Source: Acanthochromis polyacanthus (Eukaryota; Chordata; Actinopteri; Pomacentridae). From it: DNA of 64,000 nt. Position numbers and translations under genes: made by a program. The stretch lies in contig NC_067117.1 of the NCBI RefSeq assembly GCF_021347895.1, forward strand, positions 18,261,858 to 18,325,857, given 5' to 3'. Shown here one piece after another: positions 1-8,686 of the stretch; within the stretch, counting starts at the first letter, position 1; the number at the start of each line of letters is the position of its first letter. The notes beneath the pieces were generated by a model. It saw nothing but the letters and a program-made list of their open reading frames with translations. It was not told where the DNA came from and did no database searches.

Positions 1-441
1 TTTTGTCACAAAAATGTGCGACTACATGGGGTACTCTCAAGTACAACACTTATTTTTGAAAAGGCTACGCAACAAAAGACTCCTTCTGAACTATTAGCGG
101 TGTTAGGAATAACTTTAAATCGGAGCCAAACCAAGTCGGTGCGTATGTGTAAAAGTTACTTAAATTTACTCACACGTTTGGAACGGGATTTTCCTCTGTA
201 CAAACAATGGCAAGAAGCCGAAAGTAACGAGCCATCCAGTGCCTCCTCATCGTCGGAAACGTCAAGTGAAAAGAGGCAACGATTAACGCCATCCAAAACG
301 CCAAGAGACCGCAAAAAGATTCGCTTTGGCCCCCCTCCTCTCTCTCTCTCTCTCCTTCTTGTTTTACGGCGGTGGCCCCCTCCTCCTCCTCCGGCATCAT
401 CTTTATGGGTAATCCAGGCGCTGAAGATGACGCGGCATTAA
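1..441 (+). pseudogene. ZAD-like zinc-finger N-terminal fragment, unit 1 (5' cut by window)
   Basis: Open frame in step with the ZAD-like fragment of the other units, but beginning mid-domain at the window edge (FCHKN...). Relative to the other copies it has two substitutions in the first 25 bases (N-V-R-L-H for N-L-R-I-H). It runs through a Leu/Arg-rich helical segment, a serine-rich acidic linker and a CT-rich tract, and ends in a proline-rich tail that looks frameshifted. See the unit 2 copy for the domain description. Confidence 0.4.
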
Positions 442-650
442 CTCCCGCCTCCCATGCTATGATTGGTCGTACCAAACTGTACCGGGAGGGAAACACGATT
501 CAATTCGCACAACGCCAAACTGACTCTCCTGTATCTCCTAACGTGGAGATAGGAGATTACATGGAGATTCAGTTCGGATTTTCCAAGCTACAGTGGATGG
601 GTTTGGACCCATCCACTGTGTGCTTTCTTTACAGTAAATATGACAGTTAA
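372..650 (+). other. Open frame after the CT tract, possible continuation of the ZAD-like fragment
   Basis: This +2 frame stays open from the CT-rich tract through PSSSSGIIFMGN, FAQRQTDSPVSP and MGLDPST to a stop at 648-650. It has no recognisable domain. Equivalents lie at 8617-8913, 16884-17180 and 25141-25437, where the 18-bp duplication adds six residues (GLDPST) in frame. The in-frame length change is compatible with coding or with chance. Confidence 0.25.
590..619. repeat. 13-bp perfect hairpin, unit 1 (expanded in units 2-4)
   Basis: Arms 590-602 and 607-619 are perfect reverse complements (ACAGTGGATGGGT / ACCCATCCACTGT) around a TTGG loop. In units 2-4 the right half is duplicated as an 18-bp direct repeat, giving 8835-8882, 17102-17149 and 25359-25406. 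The right arm recurs alone at 1633-1643, at the start of the second S repeat. Confidence 0.85.
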
Positions 651-741
651 AAGTTTAAAAAATAACGAGATTACATATATGCTGCTTTGTTTACATTTAA
701 ACGAAGTAGTGCTGAGACTAATGTCAGAATGTGACTACCTT
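607..741 (+). repeat. Internal direct repeat S, copy 1
   Basis: About 135 bp that recur at 1633-1764 with a 3-bp deletion and a few substitutions. Both begin at the right arm of the hairpin and end at GTGACTACCTT. The pair is present in every unit; the partial unit 5 has only the second copy (about 34165-34296). Confidence 0.9.
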
Positions 742-822
742 CTGGACAGTGTCTTACGGATTTCAGTAGGACAACAATTCTACACTGAAACTAGCAGGAC
801 ATCGAGGTTAAACCCAACATCA

Positions 823-1060
823 ACCTTTCAACAAAGTCTGAAGAACCCAACATTTTTGAGGTAAGTGACTTCACTGTTCTGTTTGATGAAGCAAACACCA
901 GAGGAAACATTCAGAAGGCAGTTTTAAGATCTATTTTTCTACAACTCTGTCCAATTTGTAATGAAATCCGTGAGTCAGAACAGGATGTAACACTCAGTTT
1001 TGTACTTGTCTTGTCATTTTTAACATCTTGTTATTGAAAAGTAATAACTGGATAACTAAA
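823..1060 (+). other. Candidate 5' exon end with strong donor (region A)
   Basis: The sequence ...CCAACATTTTTGAG|GTAAGT at 861-862/863 is a near-consensus splice donor. Read in phase 0, the sequence upstream gives LSTKSEEPNIFE, and the same frame is open in partial unit 5 after a different upstream sequence (feature 33304-33392). A diverged copy of this region lies at 2277-2470. The segment after 863 is intronic. If joined to kinase exon 1 (acceptor at 2580) the phase-0 frame stops after five codons, so region A would be 5' UTR or an upstream ORF in that transcript. Equivalents: 9104-9324, 17371-17590, 25628-25850. Confidence 0.4.
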
Positions 1061-1469
1061 ACCATTTTTGTGACCAAGCATTTAATGTTAAAAAAATATT
1101 CTGTATGTTTTGTTTTGTATTGTCCTGGCATGCAAGTACAAAAGTGTCAGAAAATATCATTGGTTGATTTCTGCATTGCTGTTTTTTTGGGGTAATGTGT
1201 GCTCAAAGATGAGACTTTCAGTGACAATTTCAATTATTTTTTAAATTTCAATTCACCTGTTATCAGAGATTATTTCATCAACTTGTCCTGTAGTTGAAAC
1301 TAGAACTAACCATAAAAAATCATGCTTTATCTGTATTAGTTCTTGAGATTCTGTCATTTAAACATTACCTCAAATGCCTGTAATAAGTTAAAAATGTGCT
1401 GGACGTGGATAAACAGGCTTTTAGAACTTTATCTCAAATATCTTGATTTGTGAATAAAAATACTGAAAA

Positions 1470-1627
1470 CATTTCAAAAAGTTAGCATTTTAATATATTT
1501 GAAATATATTTTAGGTGAAAAAAAATCTGTCACATGAGACATGGTTGAGCAGAAAATGTTGTAACAAATGAGAGATTTCAACAATTTATAACAACATTAC
1601 TCAGAATATGTCACTATAAGTTATTAA
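1470..1627 (+). repeat. Internal direct repeat R, copy 1
   Basis: About 158 bp, running from ...AAAGTTAGCATTTTAATA to ATAAGTTATTA, that recur at 1893-2053 at roughly 95% identity by eye. The segment between the two copies (1628-1892) contains S2. Confidence 0.9.
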
Positions 1628-1632
1628 CCCAA

Positions 1633-1764
1633 ACCCATCCACTGTGTTCTTTCTTTACAGTGAATATGACAGTTAAAAGTTTAAAAAATAACTACATTAC
1701 ATATATGCTTTGTTTACATTTAAACCAAGTCGTGCTGAGACTAATGTCAGAATGTGACTACCTT
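1633..1764 (+). repeat. Internal direct repeat S, copy 2
   Basis: Second copy of the S repeat, inserted between the two R repeats. The order is therefore S1 ... R1-S2-R2. Confidence 0.9.
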
Positions 1765-1892
1765 GATTTCATTGCGTTGAAAAAACACCACCATTCATCC
1801 AACCTGATTTAAACTCCCCACGGCACTTCCTCAGGACCCCTGCAATACCCCTACCAAGTTTGAGCACCATCTGATATACCGTTGTCAAGAAC

Positions 1893-2053
1893 ACATTTCT
1901 AAAAGTTAGCATTTTTTAATATATTTGAAATATATTTTAGGTGAGAAAAAATCTGTCACATGAGACATGGTTGAGCAGAAAATGTTGTAACAAATGAGAG
2001 ATTTCAACAATTTATGACAACATTACTCAGAATATGTCACTATAAGTTATTAA
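1893..2053 (+). repeat. Internal direct repeat R, copy 2
   Basis: Second copy of R; differences include TATGACAAC for TATAACAAC and one extra TT near its start. Present in all units including the partial unit 5 (about 34425-34584). Confidence 0.9.
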
Positions 2054-2276
2054 GTGCAGATAGATGAGAAAAACAGTGCCAGTTTTAGTCATTTAACATG
2101 CCATTTTCAAAATTAAACAATGCTGAGAAATTTTAAATTGTTTTTAAAGGCACTGTAGAATTCATGCCAACACAAAAACTCTGAGTGGAGACACCATTTC
2201 AATTTATTTTATTGAGTTATTTATTTTTTTACTGAGTAGTTTAGTGAAACCAGCTTAACACCAAACTCAGAGACAT

Positions 2277-2470
2277 CCACATTTCAACAAAATCTAGATA
2301 ACCAAACTTTTGTCAAGTAACTAACTCCACTCTTCTGTTTAATGAACACTTTGGGGTTTCTGAGGAAACATCCATGTAGTTTTGCTGCAATACTGTCCAA
2401 TATGCCTTATAACACAATTCAGAAGAGGTTGTAACACTCAATGCTGTTGTTTTGTGATAACTGGTTCAAT
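2277..2470 (+). repeat. Decayed copy of region A (region B)
   Basis: Aligns by eye with 824-1060 over its whole length (TTTCAACAAAATCTAGATAA against TTTCAACAAAGTCTGAAGAA, CTTCTGTTTAATGAA against GTTCTGTTTGATGAA, GAAGAGGTTGTAACACTCA against CAGGATGTAACACTCA). The frame equivalent to STKSEEPN now has a stop (STKSR*PN) and the donor is degraded. It is therefore an old duplicate that lost exon function. Partial unit 5 breaks off inside it. Confidence 0.75.
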
Positions 2471-2600
2471 ATTTAGCAAATAAGATTGAAAACTGAGATG
2501 ACAACAGTGTGGTAGATTACCAATGGTTTAACAAAACATCCATAGATTATGGTTCTCTTTTGTGTCTGTTTCACTTTCAGTCTTCGGTGACAAGATAAAA

Positions 2601-4754
2601 ATGAACATTCAAAGTTCATCCTCATCATCTTCCTCCGAGCGGAGTACCACAAGGCAGCCTTTCAAAGTCCCAGAAGGCTACAAATTGGTGAAAGAACTGG
2701 GACATGGAGGCTGTGGATTAGTGCTGGAATGTGTGAAAAACAACACAGAAGAGCACGTGGCTATAAAGTTTCCCAAATGGGACGACCTAGACCATGAGGT
2801 AGGACACTGATTTCAGCTGAACAGTGACGCAAAAAAGACATTGTTTTAAAAAGAGGTAGTACCACTACAAGATTCTGAGTAGTGGTACTGGTCATGTTAT
2901 GTACTTTTTAGTTGTTGAGAAGAACTGATTGGACTATGTGCCTCAGCAAACGCATTATCTCTCCACAGGCGGAAATCATGAAAAAGCTCATGAGCCACAA
3001 GTCAAAGAAGTCCAACATCATTGACTACAAAGGAGATGTCTTCATAAAAAATAAGCGGCTCCTGGTGTTTGAAAAACTGGACATCACCCTGGAGGACTAT
3101 GTGCGGAATGTACCACAGCCAATGCCACTGGAACACGTCCGTACAGTTATTCAGCAGGTGTGACCTTCTATTGTCTCCTTCTATTTCTCTCCTTCAGTGG
3201 TGCTAGAATCAACATCGCTGGTTCAGGAACCTTTACAACTTCTACTTTTATTGTCATGTGACAGATTTCTTTAACAAATTCCTGATAAATGTTGTTACTT
3301 GCAGCTGGCTGTAGCTTTGAATGCAGCAAAGAGTGCTGGCATAATCCACACTGATGTGAAGATGGATAACATCATGATGGTGGATCATGTGAAGCAGCCC
3401 TTCAGAGTCAAACTCATTGACTTTGGTGTGGCCGAGTACAGATCTACAGCCAAAACAGGAGACCTATGCCAAATACCTGCATATAGGTATGAAATACTGA
3501 TACATTTTAAACATTGAGAAATCTTTAATTCAGCACTGTCTCCTTACTGTCTACTGTGTCACATCTTCATTTGATGTTTTTTCCACATTCAGAGCTCCAG
3601 AAATCTCCCTGGGCCTGCCGCATTCAGAGGCCATCGACGTTTGGTCGTTAGGCTGCGTGATGGTCAGGATGGTGACTGGAAACAGTCTCTTCAGATCAAA
3701 CTCAGAATACTGGACAGTGAGTAAATTACTGCAGCTGAAACACATTAGAAGCCGTCACAGGATTAGCTTCAGGTCTAACACGGTGTTATGTTTTGTTTGC
3801 AGCTCCGACGCATGATCCGTCTGCTGGGTCTGCCGCCGCAATATCTCATGGATGCTGGCCGGAGATCAGGATTCCTTTTTAAGAAAATGCCTAATGGTTT
3901 GTGGCGGCTGAAGGTACAATACTCCTACTGTGATTTTACCTCTGACCTTTACTCACTCAATAAGATAAAGACTTTAGTAAGCATCATTGTTTTCTTCTTT
4001 CAGACACCTAAAGAGTATTACCACGCCTACTACAACCACAAAGGTCCCACGTTCGGCTCTCTGGATGAAATGATAACGGTGGGTAGTTTAGGAAGCAGCA
4101 GCTAGTTGCTGAAAAGTCCCGTTCATTTATGGTATTCACATTTCACGGTGGAAGGTGATTTGGCCACTGTTGGACTTTCAAAATGTTTTCTGCACCAGAT
4201 GCGCTCTGAGACGGACAAACCAGCAGAGGCTGATGAGAGGAGGGAGTGCATCGAGCTTTTGAAGGCGATGCTTCAGTGGGATGAGAAGGACAGAATCACC
4301 CCCAGTGGTATCCTCCACCATCCCTTTATCACCAAAAGCTACCTCAACAGCAGCTCCCCCACCAGCAGCTGGTAAGTGTGTTTCTGTTTACTTTGTACAC
4401 GGGTTGTGAGACATTAGCAGCCCAGCAGGTGACAAAAGACTGATATGGACTTTTGTTGATTTCCATGTTTACATTCTCTGCTTGTCGGATGTAAACCCAA
4501 AAGTGTATGTTTCCGTTTTTAGCGACGAACCTAGACCCTCCACCAGCCTGTCCATCATGGGTAATCCTGCAGACCCCGAAAACAAAATGAACCTGACAGG
4601 CTTGCCTGATGAGGATAGTAATGATGATGAAGACACTGAAGTCAGTGAGAAGGAGCAGAGGAAGACAAAGAAGAAGAAGAACTGCTTCCAACGCGCCTTC
4701 TCTTGGATAAAGAAGACGTTCTGCTGCTGCTGTGTGTCCAATGTGATGAACTGA
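2601..4754 (+). CDS. HIPK-like protein kinase, copy 1 (8 exons, 427 aa)
   Basis: Exons (coding): 2601-2798, 2969-3157, 3305-3486, 3593-3716, 3803-3913, 4004-4078, 4199-4371, 4523-4754; all junctions are GT/AG and phases agree. The product is a CMGC Ser/Thr kinase of the HIPK group. Seen: poly-Ser N terminus (5-12), Gly loop G34-H-G-G-C-G39, VAIK K56, HTD at 144-146 in place of HRD, K148, N151, DFG 168-170, RAPE 190-193, DVWSLGC. HIPK-type signatures include SEYW, GLPPQYLMDAG and LWRLKTPKEYY. The activation loop (LCQIPAYRAPE) lacks the Tyr that HIPK/DYRK kinases autophosphorylate. The C-tail is acidic, then KKKK, a basic/aromatic stretch, then CCCC, suggesting palmitoylation. Classical HIPKs exceed 1000 aa and are nuclear; the long C-terminal region is absent. 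The start is the first ATG after the acceptor at 2580; an upstream non-coding exon is likely. Confidence 0.93.
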
Positions 4755-4979
4755 GCAGCACTGATGGACTGGATTCACATTTCGGACTTCTGCCGGAGGG
4801 TTCTTCCTGTTAGGAGGGAGTTGTTCCTCCCCTCTGTCTCCAAGTGCAAATCCAAAGGATTTGTTGGGATTTTGTTTCTTGTTATCTTGTGCTGTCTCTG
4901 TCTGTTTTCTATCTGCTATTCTGTTGTCTCTCCTCTTTCCCCTCACCCCAACCGGTCGAGGCAGATGGCCGCCCTGTCT

Positions 4980-5187
4980 GAGCCTGGTTCTGCCGGAGGG
5001 TTCTTCCTGAAAAAGGGAGTTTTACCTCCCCACTGTCGCCAAGTGCTTGCTCAGACAGGGAATCCAAAGGAAAATTTGGATTTGTTGGATTTCTCTCTAT
5101 AATTTTGTCTTTACTTTTCTAATTGAAGTGTCTTGAGATGACACATTTGAACTGGGAAATAAAATTGATTGAAAATGAATTGAAAGG
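4980..5187 (+). mobile_element. Retroposon-like 3' tail in kinase 3' region, unit 1
   Basis: Begins GAGCCTGGTTCTGCCGGAGG and ends with AATAAAATTGATTGAAAATG. This combination (GGTTCTGC-GGAGG-TTCTTCCTG, CGCCAAGTGCTTGCTC, tail of ATTGA/ATTG units) is a very widespread teleost repeat 3' end, which I recognise by sequence but cannot assign to a family name with certainty. A truncated relative (TTCTGCCGGAGGGTTCTTCC...) lies just upstream at 4787-4850. It supplies an AATAAA at 5158-5163, 404 bp after the kinase stop, which may serve as polyadenylation signal. Confidence 0.7.
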
Positions 5188-6404
5188 TTCACCCAAAAAG
5201 TGTCTGGATTTTGGTCACATGGTTGATGCTCACAACTGGCCTGAGTCAGTCATGGCTTCTCAGTTGCTGTGCAGAGCAGAGAATCTTTGGGTTTCTTTTT
5301 TTTTTTACAATTTCCATCATTATTTTTGGTGAATTTTTAAATTCGACATTTTAAATAAAGTGACTACAATGAAATCTGACAATTTTAAGCTTATTTTCAA
5401 GATGTTTTCTCTATGTAACCACACAAAACTGATGGTATTTATTACAAACAGTCGGAAAGTTGAACCACTCTTTCCATTATACAGTTTCTGGCTCTAAAAA
5501 GAGTGTGCATTTTGAAGATGTTTTAAAAACAAAACATGCTTTGTAAACAAAGTGGTGTTACAAGGGTTAAAAGTGACAGGCACATCTCATTGCAATGAGT
5601 GATGAAGTTATTTTTCCTGCACTCCACAACTTACAAGTCTCCCATAACTATCAATCTTAATCATAATCCTTTACATTTTCATTGTGTAGTTAATTTTGCA
5701 GAGCTCATTGTTTGCTCAGATGGTCAGGCATTTCCTCATGGAGCTAAAATAGAGACAGTATTGGTTGTCATTGGAAAAAAAAGAATTTACCATTGAAAAA
5801 AATTGTCATTGAAAACACAATTTACTCTAGTCTTGAAGGTCGGACTTCCCCAAACCAAAGAAAAATAAATTACAAAACATCTAAAACAGCCACATTTTCA
5901 AAGCAAAAAACATTACTATTATTGATTTTTTTGTTATCCACTCATTCATTTTGCTGTCAAACTACAGTTCCAGTAGTTTCTCCTCTGTTTTCTTTTTTTC
6001 CACCACGTTTGTTTGTTTGCTGGGTCACTAGAATGCAGGTGAGGTGAAGATAACCATGTTAAAAGCTTCACAACAATCTTAATCCTTCTAAACCCAAACA
6101 ATATGTGTTATGTTATGGCTTTTACTTTTTACTGTTAGTAGACAATAAAATCTCTGTCCTAGGCACGTTTTCAAGGCAATCACAGCATTGTTTAGCCCTC
6201 ACAGACAAGAAAAAACAAAGCACAAGGCATGTTTTTATGGCAATCACACTCATATAATAGCAAAACACAGAGCCTCCATTCCAATATCCTTCATATTTAG
6301 CCTCTTCACACATTCTGCCTACATGAGGCTACAACAAACAGAGACCACCACACAATGATAATTATTGCTGAATGCTGATGCAGTGATTGTGTCAATAAAA
6401 AATA
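5188..6404. other. Gene-free spacer between kinase 3' end and hairpin pair (units 1-4)
   Basis: AT-rich sequence with no convincing coding frame; the short open frames are not supported by motifs or splice context. Equivalents: 13452-14668, 21718-22935, 29974-31190. Nothing else recognised. Confidence 0.7.
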
Positions 6405-6479
6405 ATTCATACTTTCTGTGAAGTATGAATCTCGGTCGCGAAATCGCACCAAAACCGGTGTTTTGGCGCGATTTCGCGA
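6405..6479. promoter_or_regulatory. Two adjacent hairpins, one a CpG-rich 44-bp palindrome (unit 1)
   Basis: Hairpin 1: arms 6405-6414 and 6421-6430 (ATTCATACTT / AAGTATGAAT, perfect), loop of 6. Hairpin 2: arms 6436-6455 and 6460-6479 with loop CGGT and one A/C mismatch (6448/6467); it is rich in CG dinucleotides (TCGCGAAATCGC...). An extended E-box TCACGTGA follows at 6484-6491, then a possible exon ending GCGATCGCCAG|GTAATG at 6561/6562. In AT-rich DNA this CpG cluster looks like a promoter core or the terminal part of a foldback element. Function is inferred only. Confidence 0.6.
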
Positions 6480-6644
6480 GGTCTCACGTGATTTTGGAAG
6501 GAGATTTGCTTTCTAGCATCCTGAGATTTGGATACAGACCACAACAAAGAGCGATCGCCAGGTAATGTGGAGGTTTTCGTTCACTTCTCATCTCTAGTAT
6601 GTTGTGGGACACTCATTGAGACTATCTGAGCCGGTCAGTGTGGG

Positions 6645-6761
6645 GCAAAAGCACGTTAGGGCGGACATTGACGTGGGGGGTCCAGCTGCCCCCCCCCCCC
6701 CCCCCCCCCAATGTCAAAGCACGTTAGGGCAGACTTTGACACGGGGGGGGGCAGTTGCCCC
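6645..6761. repeat. C/G-homopolymer direct repeat, unit 1 (21 C)
   Basis: Two related blocks, each containing AGCACGTTAGGGC-GAC-TTGAC, a G run and GC(A/T)G-TGCCCC; the first block ends in 21 consecutive C. On one strand it offers G runs able to form a G-quadruplex. It lies within a moderately repetitive module that ends at CCGAAGTGCCCCTTTAAG (about 6899), a type of terminus seen on fish MITEs. Confidence 0.8.
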
Positions 6762-7276
6762 ATACTTTTCGCTTGCTAAGCTGCCTGCCTGGCTAAATAC
6801 TGGAGCTATGTCGAAAATTCATTTCTCCATCACTCACATGTATTAAATTACATATGGAAACAGACCCCAGGTTGAAAAAAACCGAAGTGCCCCTTTAAGG
6901 TTATGTGTTGTCAGTAGCCCTGAATATCTGCTGAGTCTCTGAAGTTAAACTGGAGAAAACAGTAAATCTTCTCCCTAGTCATTAATATTGTTTAATGACT
7001 GATTCACATGGTGTTGTATGTATTCCTGCAGTGTAGATTGAAAAAAATTAACTCCCAGAATATGTCCAAAGTAATGATGAACTCTACAGTTAATATATTT
7101 AAATTGCAGCACAGATAAGCTGGATAATAAAATCCTCTCCTAAAGCTAAAGTGACTACAGGTCTTTCTGTCGTTCAGTGCTTGGACAACTATTTGAAATA
7201 GGAAATCTTTCCAGGGTCACTTTAAAATGAACCCCTGCTATTGATGCTGATACTTGGACGTCTGTCTTCATCTCAG

Positions 7277-7379
7277 GTGTCTCATGTTCACTGTGAGGAT
7301 CTTCTGAGAGAATCCAACAAAAGGAAAACCTCATCTGGTTGTGAAGAAGGAGACTGAATGGACGACATCCTCAGTGAAT
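7277..7379 (+). pseudogene. Exon-like open frame, interrupted by LTR-like insertion (units 1-3)
   Basis: Follows a good acceptor (TCTTCATCTCAG at 7265-7276). Frame: VSHVHCEDLLRESNKRK..., one TGA at 7355-7357, then an ATG and MDDILSE, where the 349-bp insertion begins. The uninterrupted form is in unit 4 (32087-32284). Equivalents in units 2 and 3: 15543-15645 and 23798-23900. Confidence 0.35.
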
Positions 7380-7728
7380 CACTTCCTGTTTAGCTTTCAC
7401 TTACAGAAGGACAGACCAACTCTTTATTATTTTATTACTTTATTATTCTCTGTTCTTAGTATTCTCCTGCCCGAACATTCTGCAAAGCGGACTCCCTCCA
7501 TTTCCCCTCTGGTTCATCTCCCTCCCCGGATCATTCTCAGCTAGCTTCATACCTCCCTGTACAATAAACCATCATTATTCTCATTCCTGCCTCGGTAGTG
7601 TGGTTCTCTGCACGAGTCCAGTCTAGTTCTGTGACAATTTGATTCTCAGTGGCATTAAAAATTCTTTTTGCAGTTTTCAAGAAAATAATTGACAATAATA
7701 TATAATTATAGACTGTGATTTGTCAGAT
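7380..7728 (+). mobile_element. LTR-like insertion, unit 1 (349 bp)
   Basis: Present in units 1-3 and absent at the matching point of unit 4 (between 32186 and 32187), so its ends are defined by comparison. It contains AATAAA (about 7563) followed by CTGCCTCGGTAGTGTGGTTCTCTGCACG... and TTCTGTGACA, which resembles the 3' half of fish Gypsy-type LTRs. AT flanks the insertion on both sides. No TG start or 5-bp duplication is visible, so it may be truncated. Confidence 0.55.
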
Positions 7729-8200
7729 ATGTGCCTCTGCTGGACCAAGTGGAGGAGAACTGGAAAATGGGGAAACATAAATTCCAGCGAAAATGGCTCA
7801 AAAACATGGATTTCAGAGAATGACTGCAGCCCATTGGTGGTTCCCGGATTCAGAAATAGTGAAATATATGGGTTTTTATATAAAAATCATCTTTTACAAA
7901 AAAATACACCCATGTAATTTGTTGAGTTCATGGTCGTGGCATTGGGTGTGCACAGCCCTCAATGGCATAATGTAGGAAAACAGCTTGAAATAAACATGAT
8001 AGGTTAATTTGCCATGAGGGCAGGTGATGGTCACGGTCACAAATAAGAAAAAAAAAATTGCATGAAGCTTAAGCAATGACACCATGGGTGGTTGGTGTCA
8101 TTTGTGAGCGGATGTGCAGACAAAAAAAAAAAAAGACAAAAAAAACACGGATGTGACGCACAAACAAATCAACCTTGTAGTCCATGTAGTCCAAACAACA
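7729..8200. other. Unit tail and junction to next unit
   Basis: The first part (to about 7943) matches 32187-32404. From 7944 the sequence is array-specific and leads into the ZAD-like fragment; it contains A-rich runs (about 8048 and 8122). Equivalents: 15995-16467 and 24251-24724. No gene recognised. Confidence 0.6.
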
Positions 8201-8686
8201 ATGGCATGCAGCCGAGAAAGCGTCGCGGTGAATGATTACTGCCGTTTTTGTCACAAAAATCTGCGAATACATGGGGTACTCTCAAGTACAACACTTATTT
8301 TTGAAAAGGCTATGCAACAAAAGACTCCTTCTGAACTATTAGCGGTGTTAGGAATAACTTTAAATCGGAGCCAAACCATGTCGGTGCGTATGTGTAAAAG
8401 TTACTTAAATTTACTCACACGTTTGGAACGGGATTTTCCTCTGTACAAACAATGGCAAGAAGCCGAAAGTAACGAGCCATCCAGTGCCTCCTCATCGTCG
8501 GAAACGTCAAGTGAAAAGAGGCAACGATTAACGCCATCCAAAACGCCAAGAGACCGCAAAAAGATTCGCTTTGGCCCCCCTCCTCTCTCTCTCTCTCTCC
8601 TTCTTGTTTTACGGCGGTGGCCCCCTCCTCCTCCTCCGGCATCATCTTTATGGGTAATCCAGGCGCTGAAGATGACGCGACATTAA
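8201..8686 (+). pseudogene. ZAD-like zinc-finger N-terminal fragment, unit 2
   Basis: A 161-residue frame from an ATG. Residues 14-17 are CRFC, followed by a region that resembles the zinc-finger-associated (ZAD-type) fold: two CxxC pairs flanking helices. The expected second pair is degenerate (C65-K-S-Y68, so the last Cys is Tyr). After residue 90 there is a Ser/Glu-rich linker. The frame then crosses a C-rich/(CT)n tract at about 8575-8600 and ends in a Pro-rich tail. The +2 frame after this tract reads sensibly for another 80 residues (through NPGAEDD and FAQRQTD), so I infer a microsatellite frameshift. No DNA-binding fingers follow. It could be a captured or decayed first exon of a fish zinc-finger gene; the family call rests on motif memory only. 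Confidence 0.45.

Larger units (their letters stand above)
1..8245 (+). repeat. Tandem array unit 1 (left end cut by window)
   Basis: First of four near-identical units of about 8.26 kb, each with one HIPK-like kinase gene. The phase of the repeat is set here by the window start, which matches positions 8246, 16513 and 24770. Unit 1 differs from units 2-4 in lacking an 18-bp duplication near 8863 and in a few substitutions (for example ACAATTCT where the others have ACAGGTCT). It shares other variants only with unit 4 (GACGCGGCAT, ACACGGGTTG), so the units are mosaic. The array may continue to the left, outside the window. Confidence 0.97.

Noticed and set aside
4344..4946. A 200-codon open frame on the minus strand over the kinase 3' end, and its copies in other units
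   Set aside because: It lies antisense to two kinase exons and the retroposon-like tail, has no domain, and is explained by the composition of the sense exons.
7380..7728. The unit 1-3 insertion as a spliced intron
   Set aside because: Removing any GT...AG interval does not restore the unit 4 sequence (AGTGAATATGTGC); a mobile-element insertion fits better.
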